Positions 14,649 through 19,801 of a DNA stretch of 19,801 nucleotides are shown in pieces. Where the stretch lies: the NCBI GenBank assembly GCA_947447835.1, contig CANFLP010000024.1:1-19801 (forward strand), given 5' to 3'. How positions within the stretch are numbered: position 1 is the stretch's first letter; the number at the start of each line of letters is the position of its first letter. The position numbers were made by a program, and so were the translations under genes. Under the pieces are notes generated by a model, which was given only the letters and a program-made list of their open reading frames with translations, had not been told where the DNA came from and did not search any database. The DNA is from Bacteroidota bacterium (GTDB lineage Bacteria; Bacteroidota; Bacteroidia; Chitinophagales; Chitinophagaceae).

Positions 14649-15236
14649 TTAATTTAAACCACTACTGTCTGATATAATTGCAAAACTATTGGACTGTGGC
14701 TTTATAATGGTGATATCCGTTAAATCTTGATTCGCTTCAAATCCCATTCCATAAATTTTAGAGATAGGGCTATGTTGCTTAACAACTACTTCCTTGTCTG
14801 TATGAAACTTGCTTGTGTTTTGATCCCAATACATTTCCTTACACCATAAGGTATCTCCCTTTGTATTGTAAACTACTACATTGCCTTTTAGAAATACTTT
14901 ATTTTCTTCCTGAATATAGTGCGCGTAATTAGCAGTTAATTTACTTTCAACTTTGGTACTGTCTTTGTAAAAATCAACTTTTATAGTATTTGGGAACTCA
15001 ATCATCTTGCCACTATCCAATAAATATTTCTTCATAATGGGTGCCATCATCTTTGCTGACATTCTACCATTATCACTTATATAAATGGCTACATCTTTGC
15101 CAACGTCAATGCCTCCTAATTTCGAACTCAATGCCTTAACGTCGTTTACATTGTTTTCGCATGACGCCATAAAAAAGCAGCTACTCAATAAAGTAACTGC
15201 TGTAATTATTTTAATATTGACTAATCTATTAATCAT
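14649..15236 (-). CDS. lptC: LptC-like LPS export protein (lipoprotein)
   Basis: A 195-residue LptC-family protein, the periplasmic bridge that takes lipopolysaccharide from the LptBFG transporter to LptA. The N-terminus is a lipoprotein signal, INRLVNIKIITAVTLLSSCF ending in a FMASC lipobox with the cysteine near residue 26, so it is probably lipid-anchored. The rest is beta-rich, with repeats of the OstA/LptC type: KVESKLTANYAHYIQEENKV, LKGNVVVYNTKGDTLWCKEMYWD and the DKEVVVK strand. The frame opens at 15260, but Met at 15236 gives a proper signal peptide and reduces the overlap with the preceding gene from 32 to 8 bases. The overlap suggests translational coupling with the outer-membrane protein. 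Confidence 0.85.
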   Translation of the reverse strand: MINRLVNIKIITAVTLLSSCFFMASCENNVNDVKALSSKLGGIDVGKDVAIYISDNGRMSAKMMAPIMKKYLLDSGKMIEFPNTIKVDFYKDSTKVESKLTANYAHYIQEENKVFLKGNVVVYNTKGDTLWCKEMYWDQNTSKFHTDKEVVVKQHSPISKIYGMGFEANQDLTDITIIKPQSNSFAIISDSSGLN

Positions 15237-16611
15237 ATTTGCGTTTATTAAACCACACATCGCTTAAGCTATATCCAACTGTAAATTGGAAAAAACGCTC
15301 TTGAAAATTATTGACACTACTTCCTCTATTTCCAAACTGTAATGCTAAATTAAGTAAAGAAAATTGATAGTCGTAAGAACGATATTTACGAATAGGTAAT
15401 CCTGCTCCAATAGAAAATGCAGAAACAGTTAAACCGTTTTGATCGATATTGATATAATCCTTTCCGGTATTAAATCCTGCACGATAAGTGACTGTAGACC
15501 AATAGCTTTCATAATCGAAAGAATTTGGGCAGAATTGAAGCCCAACGCGTAGCATATTTGCATTGGAAACCTGGTCTTGTTGTCCATAAAAACTGTATTG
15601 ACTTTTCCAGTCAGCCTTGTCAAATTCAATACCTAAAACCCATTGGTCATAGCTACCTCTATTACTCACTTCTCTTTTGTGCAATGCAATTCCCGCTGTA
15701 AAAGATGCTGGTATTTTTATTCTCCCAAAATTATTGCTAGACAATGAAACGGTATCTAATGCTACTTCTGAACCAGTTGAAAAAGCGCCAGTTGTGCGAA
15801 GCACATCTTGTTTTCCAGATAAGCTTTGACTAAAAGTGGTAGTTCCACCAAAGCTCAAAGTATACTCTGTTTTATCGGTTGACTTTGGATGCGTTGTGGA
15901 TTGTAAAGTAACTTCACCTAAAAGGCCTAATTGAAAAAACACCCCACCAAATAACGTGTTCGTACTTGCTAATGATTGATAAAAAGAAGTAGAATCGGCA
16001 TTGTATTGAAATGATTTAATATTTTGAATTTTCTTTTTTCCAAAATTATAACCCGTATTAAATCCAACACTGATATTTTTCCACGACTTACCAAAACCAA
16101 TATAGGCTTGGTTTAAACCGCCTTGACCAATATAGTTGTTGTAAATAGAATCACCTGTATTCAATATTTTCAATTCATCTACAGAGTAGTTGATTTGCGT
16201 TAAGGGTCTTAATCCAAACGCCATACCCATTCTATTCACTTTGTCAAGTGGAAGTCCAATGGAAACATAATTGGGAACGAAATAAGTAGATTGAAATCTT
16301 GAAACCGGGTTAGCACTTTTAAGTGTATTGTTGGTTAAATTCATTCCTAAATCAAAAGTGGTCATGTACAAACTACCATAAGAAGCAGGGTTATTGAAAT
16401 TTACGCTTTGGCCAAAGCTTCCATTCATGCTGGAAGTGTAAGCTGCTGTAAATCCACCCATACCTTGGCTGGTTGTATTTTGAGTATTGTATACTTCGTT
16501 ACCTAATCCATATCTAGAAAAAGGGGAGTTAATCTGAGCCTTAGTTGGAGTTAAAAAACACACTAAAACGAGGAAGGGGGTTAGCCTAATTATTTTTTTC
16601 ACAAATAGCAT
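15229..16611 (-). CDS. Outer-membrane beta-barrel protein of unknown function
   Basis: A 460-residue exported protein with a signal peptide (basic MLFVKKIIRL, hydrophobic core, cut after TKA near residue 25). The mature start QINSPFSRYGLGNE and the following GMGGFTAAY and NFNNPASYG are typical of a Bacteroidota outer-membrane family distantly like FadL/OMPP1 barrels. The remainder alternates hydrophobic and polar residues with many Tyr, Phe, Gly, Ser and Asn, as in a 14-strand or similar barrel, and ends near FTVGYSLSDVWFNKRKYD. It has no TonB plug or box. The first 26 bases overlap coaX and the end overlaps lptC, so it is translated as part of this unit. Its substrate is unknown; a role in envelope assembly or hydrophobic transport is inference. 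Confidence 0.8.
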   Translation of the reverse strand: MLFVKKIIRLTPFLVLVCFLTPTKAQINSPFSRYGLGNEVYNTQNTTSQGMGGFTAAYTSSMNGSFGQSVNFNNPASYGSLYMTTFDLGMNLTNNTLKSANPVSRFQSTYFVPNYVSIGLPLDKVNRMGMAFGLRPLTQINYSVDELKILNTGDSIYNNYIGQGGLNQAYIGFGKSWKNISVGFNTGYNFGKKKIQNIKSFQYNADSTSFYQSLASTNTLFGGVFFQLGLLGEVTLQSTTHPKSTDKTEYTLSFGGTTTFSQSLSGKQDVLRTTGAFSTGSEVALDTVSLSSNNFGRIKIPASFTAGIALHKREVSNRGSYDQWVLGIEFDKADWKSQYSFYGQQDQVSNANMLRVGLQFCPNSFDYESYWSTVTYRAGFNTGKDYINIDQNGLTVSAFSIGAGLPIRKYRSYDYQFSLLNLALQFGNRGSSVNNFQERFFQFTVGYSLSDVWFNKRKYD

Positions 16612-17311
16612 AAAGTCCTTTAAATATTAAGTTTTGGTCGGCAAATATCCTCTTTTTTAAGTGAGGCGCAAAATAACAAATGTCGCCACCGGTTAATAGC
16701 ACGTTAAAGTTGGCATATTTTTCCTCGTAAGCGGCTATAATTCCGTCTATTTCGGCAGCAATACCTAGAATTACGCCACTCAATAGGTTCGTTTTGGTGT
16801 CATATCCAACCAGTGTAAACTCAGAAGACGGGGTAATTAAGGGTAAAAGCGCAGTTTGCTCATGCATGGCCCTAAAACGCATTTGTGTGCCTGGGGAAAT
16901 ACTACCCCCAAGGAATTCATGATGAATATTCACAAAATTGTAGGTAATACAAGTACCTAAGGATATAATTAGGTTGTGTTGATTAGGGTATAAGTTCACA
17001 GCCGCTGCTACTAATGCAAGGCGATCCGCCCCGATGGTTTCGGGTTTCCCAACTGGAGTAGTAAAATTTATCTGTGTATTGGGTCCTAATAAATGAAATT
17101 TTGACCGTTTTGCAAGCGTAACTTCAATGCTTTTGTCATGATGTATGACTGAAGATAAAATAGTCTTAGTTGGCGACCATTTGTCCAGTAGACTTTCAAT
17201 TTCGGCTGGGTCGGCTTTTTCAAGTATTACAATTTCTACTAGCTCACTTTGTTTAAAAATGGCAGCCTTTAATCTTGTATTTCCAAAATCAAAACAAATA
17301 GTAATTGACAT
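16586..17311 (-). CDS. coaX: Type III pantothenate kinase CoaX
   Basis: CoaX phosphorylates pantothenate with ATP, the first step of coenzyme A synthesis, in the cytoplasm. The 241-residue ASKHA-fold protein carries the phosphate-1 motif CFDFGNTRLK (Asp8, Gly10, Asn11, Thr12), the TPVGKPETIGADRLALVAAA stretch with catalytic-base candidate Asp96 in GADR, GGSISPGTQMRFRAMHEQTALLP (135-157) for substrate binding, and a late LLTGGD motif. The phosphate-2 region reads IISLGTCITYNFV: the usual acidic residue before GT is Ser117, and a later Asp is Asn125. It is probably first in the minus-strand run, with a promoter box at 17328-17335. Confidence 0.9.
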   Translation of the reverse strand: MSITICFDFGNTRLKAAIFKQSELVEIVILEKADPAEIESLLDKWSPTKTILSSVIHHDKSIEVTLAKRSKFHLLGPNTQINFTTPVGKPETIGADRLALVAAAVNLYPNQHNLIISLGTCITYNFVNIHHEFLGGSISPGTQMRFRAMHEQTALLPLITPSSEFTLVGYDTKTNLLSGVILGIAAEIDGIIAAYEEKYANFNVLLTGGDICYFAPHLKKRIFADQNLIFKGLYAICEKNN

Positions 17312-17327
17312 AAATTGACTTAAGATT

Positions 17328-17335
17328 CAAATTTA
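17328..17335 (-). promoter_or_regulatory. Bacteroidota-type -7 box for coaX
   Basis: On the minus strand this reads TAAATTTG, an exact TAnnTTTG match, 16 bases before the coaX ATG at 17309-17311. It is the likely promoter of the run from coaX to the M28 peptidase. AT-rich context makes a chance match possible. Confidence 0.5.
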
Positions 17336-17339
17336 ATCT

Positions 17340-17352
17340 CTTTGTACCAAAG
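17340..17352. repeat. Inverted repeat CTTTG-TAC-CAAAG in the divergent coaX/glycosyltransferase region
   Basis: CTTTG (17340-17344) and CAAAG (17348-17352) are perfect reverse complements around TAC. A one-mismatch -7 box for the plus strand (TCTCTTTG, 17337-17344) overlaps it, so it may be an operator or part of paired promoters for the divergent genes. Short arms make chance possible. Confidence 0.3.
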
Positions 17353-17416
17353 TTTGCTTAAAACAATAGGCAAGTTGAAAAAGATTTCGGTTCTTTGGAG
17401 AACAAATGAAAAGGAT

Positions 17417-18289
17417 ATGAAGATAGCGGGATTCACTATTATAAAAAATGCAGTAGTTAATGATTTTCCAATCGTAGAAGCGATAAAATCTATCTTACCT
17501 GTCGTGGATGAAATGATTGTATTAATTGGTGATTCTTCCGACGAAACAATTGCTTTGATAGAATCTATTGGGGATCCTAAAATTAAAATTCATCATTCAG
17601 TTTGGGATAAGCATTTGAGAAAAGGAGGAACCGTATTAGCTGTTGAAACCAACAAAGCTTTTGAATTAATTGATGATTCATTTACTTGGGCTTTTTACAT
17701 TCAAGGCGACGAAGTGGTGCATGAAAAATACCATCCAGCAATTTTAGCGGCTTGTAATAAATACGCTAAGGATGATGCTGTGCAAGGGTTACTATTTAAA
17801 TACAAACACTTTTTTGGCACTTATGATTATGTGGGGGATAGTAGAAAATGGTATGCACACGAAACAAGAATCATTAGAAACAATAAAGCAATTAGCGCGT
17901 ATAAAGATGCACAAGGATTTAGAATTGGAAATTCTAAATTACCTGTAGCTGCGATTGATGCAAGCATTTATCATTATGGATGGGTGAAAAGTCCAGAACA
18001 AATGCGTAAGAAGCAAAAAGAGAGTGCTACTTTTTGGAATGATGATACAAAAATGCAAGAAATTATTTCAAGTCCAGATTATTATGATTTTTCAGGATTT
18101 GATTCCTTGGAAAAATTCAAAGACACACATCCTAATGTTATGTTAGATCGAATAGAAAGAAAAAACTGGGCTATAGATTTAGATATTTCAAAAAAGAATT
18201 TCTCTTTTAAAAATAAAGTGCTCTATTATTTTGAAAAGCTAACTGGCATTCGACCATTCGATTTTAGAAATCATAAAATCATCAGATAA
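17417..18289 (+). CDS. Family 2 glycosyltransferase
   Basis: A 290-residue cytoplasmic or membrane-associated GT2 enzyme that would move a sugar from a nucleotide sugar to a lipid, glycan or protein acceptor. The N-terminus KIAGFTIIKNAVVNDFPIVE, then LPVVDEMIVLIGDSSDET, fits the nucleotide-binding half, and FYIQGDEVVHEKYH (Asp98-Glu99) takes the place of the DxD metal motif, as in other members of this branch. HYGWVKSPEQMRKKQ (about 187-201) is a C-terminal mark. No membrane helix is seen. The frame can be opened at a TTG at 17342, but ATG 17417 is preceded by AAAAGG and starts at the conserved region, so it is preferred. The meaB gene follows 2 bases after the stop. The acceptor is unknown. 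Confidence 0.87.
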   Translation: MKIAGFTIIKNAVVNDFPIVEAIKSILPVVDEMIVLIGDSSDETIALIESIGDPKIKIHHSVWDKHLRKGGTVLAVETNKAFELIDDSFTWAFYIQGDEVVHEKYHPAILAACNKYAKDDAVQGLLFKYKHFFGTYDYVGDSRKWYAHETRIIRNNKAISAYKDAQGFRIGNSKLPVAAIDASIYHYGWVKSPEQMRKKQKESATFWNDDTKMQEIISSPDYYDFSGFDSLEKFKDTHPNVMLDRIERKNWAIDLDISKKNFSFKNKVLYYFEKLTGIRPFDFRNHKIIR

Positions 18290-18291
18290 TC

Positions 18292-19200
18292 ATGCTGCCT
18301 TCAATTCAAGATATTAGTAATGGTGTTGTAAAAGGAGATTTTCTTTTATTGGCTAAAACTATTTCTAAAATTGAGAATAAAATTGACGGAACCGATGTGC
18401 TCTTGGAAAGTCTTGTACCCGGAAAAGCACCCATAATAGGCATTACAGGCCCTCCCGGTGCAGGTAAGAGTACACTTATTGCTGCGATGATTGGCTATTG
18501 GGTAAATAACGGTAAAAAGGTGGCAGTCTTATCGGTGGATCCTTCCTCGCCTTATCACCACGGTGCTATTTTAGGGGATAGAATAAGAATGAAAGATTGG
18601 TATTTAAACTCCAATGTATTTATAAGATCCTTGGCATCCAGAGGTCATTTGGGTGGACTTAATAGTTCGATGATTGAACTTACCACATTGCTACAATCGG
18701 TTGGTTTTGATTATATCGTTGTAGAAACTGTTGGAGTTGGGCAGTCTGAAGTAGAAGTTGCTTCGTTGGCGGATACGACTATTGTTGTGTTGGTTCCTGA
18801 GGCAGGAGATGAAGTGCAGATGATGAAATCTGGTTTAATGGAAATTGCCGACTTATTTGTTGTCAATAAAAGTGATCGACCAGATGCACAAACATTTTCT
18901 AATCATATTCAACAAATGTTAATGGATAATATGAAGGAAGCTGCAATGCCTAAAGTTATTAGTATGGTTGCTTCTCAGGGAATTGGGGTAGATGATTTGA
19001 TGTTGGCTATTGAAGCTGAAAAAATTAAACCGCTACAAGATAGTAGAGTCTTAAACCTAAGAATGTCAAAATTAATTCAGCTAATACTTGCGCAAAAGAT
19101 GAGCGGATTGGACCAACAAGACATTAAAAATAAATTGAAGGATAGCTTACACGATAATGCATTCAACCTATTTGCGTTTGCAAAAAAGTATTATCAATAA
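18292..19200 (+). CDS. meaB: Methylmalonyl-CoA mutase-associated GTPase MeaB
   Basis: MeaB is a G3E-family P-loop GTPase that guards cobalamin loading and protection of methylmalonyl-CoA mutase (formerly called ArgK/LAO transport ATPase). The 302 residues show a Walker A GPPGAGKST (53-61), the SVDPSSPYHHGAILGDRIRM stretch (81-100), SRGHLGGL (116-123), ETVGVGQSEVEV (145-156) and NKSD (192-195) for guanine. The C-terminal helices used in dimerisation are shortened to a modest tail. No mutase gene (mcmA/B) is in the window. It is translated directly after the glycosyltransferase with a 2-base gap, so the two are one transcript, although no functional link is known. Confidence 0.93.
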   Translation: MLPSIQDISNGVVKGDFLLLAKTISKIENKIDGTDVLLESLVPGKAPIIGITGPPGAGKSTLIAAMIGYWVNNGKKVAVLSVDPSSPYHHGAILGDRIRMKDWYLNSNVFIRSLASRGHLGGLNSSMIELTTLLQSVGFDYIVVETVGVGQSEVEVASLADTTIVVLVPEAGDEVQMMKSGLMEIADLFVVNKSDRPDAQTFSNHIQQMLMDNMKEAAMPKVISMVASQGIGVDDLMLAIEAEKIKPLQDSRVLNLRMSKLIQLILAQKMSGLDQQDIKNKLKDSLHDNAFNLFAFAKKYYQ

Positions 19201-19224
19201 ATTGAGTGCTGGATGTAGCGGAAC

Positions 19225-19440
19225 TTAATTAGTATCCCCTAAGTCTTCGTTTTTCTTGTATCTGTAAGCGATAAATCCAATGATGGCAAATGGCATTGCT
19301 GCCAAGTATAATACACCTGCATTAAAGCCCTTCCCTGCCTCTTCACCCATTTGACTAGCCGTTTTGGTACAAATTGCACATTGGGCAAAAGAACTAGCCG
19401 TAATAATCGTTAAAATGAATAATACCAGGATACGTTTCAT
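19225..19440 (-). CDS. Small exported CxxC membrane protein (71 aa)
   Basis: A 71-residue conserved Bacteroidota-type small protein. It has a signal peptide (MKRILVLFILTIITASSFA, cut before Gln20) and then QCAICTKTA with Cys21 and Cys24, a GxxAGKGFNAGVLYLAAMP stretch, a membrane segment (about 44-60) and a basic/acidic tail RYKKNEDLGD. The mature CxxC would face the periplasm and could bind metal, haem or act in thiol chemistry; no function is known to me. It follows the THX terminator by about 18 bases and ends tail to tail with meaB (24-base gap). Confidence 0.72.
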   Translation of the reverse strand: MKRILVLFILTIITASSFAQCAICTKTASQMGEEAGKGFNAGVLYLAAMPFAIIGFIAYRYKKNEDLGDTN

Positions 19441-19457
19441 AAATGTAAAATTACAAT

Positions 19458-19480
19458 AAAAAAACCCCGATATTTCGGGG
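19458..19480 (-). terminator. Intrinsic terminator after the THX gene
   Basis: On the minus strand CCCCGA and TCGGGG (plus positions 19475-19480 and 19465-19470) form a 6-bp GC stem with a 4-base loop, followed by T7. It lies 17 bases past the THX stop and before the CxxC gene. Confidence 0.88.
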
Positions 19481-19496
19481 GATCTTTATACAAATT

Positions 19497-19643
19497 TTAA
19501 GCGCTTGCTTTAGTTGCTTTAGTTGCAGTAGTAGCTGTTGCTGCAGGCTTTGGTGCGGTTGAAGCTGTTTTGTGTGGTCTGCTTACACCGAAAGATCCCA
19601 TGAATCTTTTTCCTTTAGCTGTTTTTTTATCTCCTCTTCCCAT
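19497..19643 (-). CDS. Small ribosomal subunit protein THX (bTHX family, 48 aa)
   Basis: A 48-residue basic protein, short enough to be missed by most length cut-offs. The N-terminus MGRGDKKTAKGKRFMGSFGV, continuing with SRPHK, has the GRGDKKT, KGK and G(S/T)(F/Y)GxxRP marks of the ribosomal THX family, which sits at the head of the 30S subunit in Thermus and is kept in Bacteroidota and cyanobacteria. The C-terminal tail (27-48) is low complexity, made of Ala, Thr, Lys and Pro, and is likely disordered. The ATG at 19641-19643 is well placed and a terminator follows 17 bases past the stop. It lies between the HU-type gene and the CxxC gene, with a terminator on each side, so it is its own transcript. 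Confidence 0.85.
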   Translation of the reverse strand: MGRGDKKTAKGKRFMGSFGVSRPHKTASTAPKPAATATTATKATKASA

Positions 19644-19682
19644 GATATTACGTTGTTTAAATAGTGAATTGACTGTAAAAAT

Positions 19683-19721
19683 AAAAAAACCCCGCGAATA
19701 TTTGACTATTCGAGGGGTTTT
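19683..19721. terminator. Terminator after the HU-type gene
   Basis: CCCCGCGAATA (19690-19700) pairs with TATTCGAGGGG (19707-19717) with one G/A mismatch, around a 6-base loop. A7 on the left gives a U-tract for minus-strand transcripts and TTTTA on the right a weak one the other way. It separates HU from THX. Confidence 0.85.
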
Positions 19722-19743
19722 ATTTCAAATTAGTTTTTTGAAA

Positions 19744-19801
19744 CTATAATTTGCCGCTTAATTCTTTACCAGCCTTGAATTTAGCAACTTTTTTAGCTTT
19801 G
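19744..19801 (-). CDS. HU-family DNA-binding protein, C-terminal end (cut by window edge)
   Basis: Only the last 18 residues and the stop are in the window: KAKKVAKFKAGKELSGKL. This basic tail, with the VAKFKAGKEL pattern, matches the end of HU/IHF-type histone-like DNA-binding proteins, whose final strand and helix read F(K/R)xGKxLKxxV. The protein would be a small dimeric nucleoid protein that bends DNA. With so little visible the assignment relies on one motif; a terminator directly downstream fits the end of a gene. Confidence 0.75.
   Translation of the reverse strand, partial: KAKKVAKFKAGKELSGKL

Noticed and set aside
15237..15260. Eight-codon extension of LptC
   Set aside because: It adds residues before the lipoprotein signal peptide and increases overlap with the preceding gene; Met at 15236 gives a normal signal.
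17342..17416. 25-codon upstream extension of the glycosyltransferase from a TTG
   Set aside because: It begins inside a promoter-like and inverted-repeat region, has no family similarity, and the ATG at 17417 has an A/G-rich leader and matches the conserved start.
1..19801. Mobile elements, prophage or CRISPR
   Set aside because: No transposase, integrase, terminal repeats, or regularly spaced repeats were found.

Overview
The window is a stretch of ordinary chromosomal DNA from a member of the Bacteroidota, most likely the Chitinophagaceae or a close relative. Four things point there: the AT-rich sequence; A-rich start regions with almost no Shine-Dalgarno motifs; several exact copies of the Bacteroidota -7 promoter box TAnnTTTG; and family sets typical of the phylum (DUF2007 with CdsA and Psd, a TIGR02757 protein, a bacterial deoxyhypusine synthase-like protein, a CoaX/outer-membrane protein/LptC/CorC-type cluster, ribosomal protein THX). 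I see no tRNA, rRNA, CRISPR array, insertion sequence, phage gene or obvious foreign island.

Layout. (1) 1-473 (-): 5' part of dusB, leaving the window on the left, with a promoter and a small inverted repeat in front of it. (2) 536-3237 (+): CPBP membrane protease, DUF2007 protein, CdsA and Psd, a membrane and phospholipid group; Psd also has its own promoter box and is followed by a bidirectional terminator. (3) 3350-4045 (-) a YjjG-type HAD nucleotidase, and 4097-4795 (+) a divergently transcribed short-chain dehydrogenase. (4) 4797-7803 (-): a small helical protein, a TIGR02757 protein, a cystathionine gamma-synthase/lyase and an SdpI-like membrane protein. (5) 7896-8870 (+): a deoxyhypusine synthase-like enzyme, then a terminator, then a 71-residue orphan membrane protein at 9081-9296 insulated by a second terminator. 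(6) 17311 down to 9384 (-): an eight-gene run with small gaps and overlaps: coaX, an outer-membrane beta-barrel protein, lptC, an aldo/keto reductase, a CorC/CNNM-type protein, tatC, rpiB and a secreted M28 peptidase. This run joins coenzyme A synthesis, envelope assembly, protein export and periplasmic peptide hydrolysis. (7) 17417-19200 (+): a family 2 glycosyltransferase followed 2 bases later by the GTPase MeaB. (8) 19225-19801 (-): a small CxxC membrane protein, a 48-residue ribosomal protein THX and the 3' end of an HU-type DNA-binding protein, separated by terminators.

Most of the window is conserved core genome and I do not see a clear new multi-gene system. The points most worth a second look are the bacterial deoxyhypusine synthase-like enzyme (bacteria have no eIF5A substrate; the active-site lysine is kept but the usual histidine region is changed), the orphan small membrane gene with GC-rich flanks, the altered phosphate-binding motif in CoaX, and the beta-barrel protein coupled by overlaps to coaX and lptC. 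Start sites are revised for three genes (deoxyhypusine synthase-like, glycosyltransferase, LptC).
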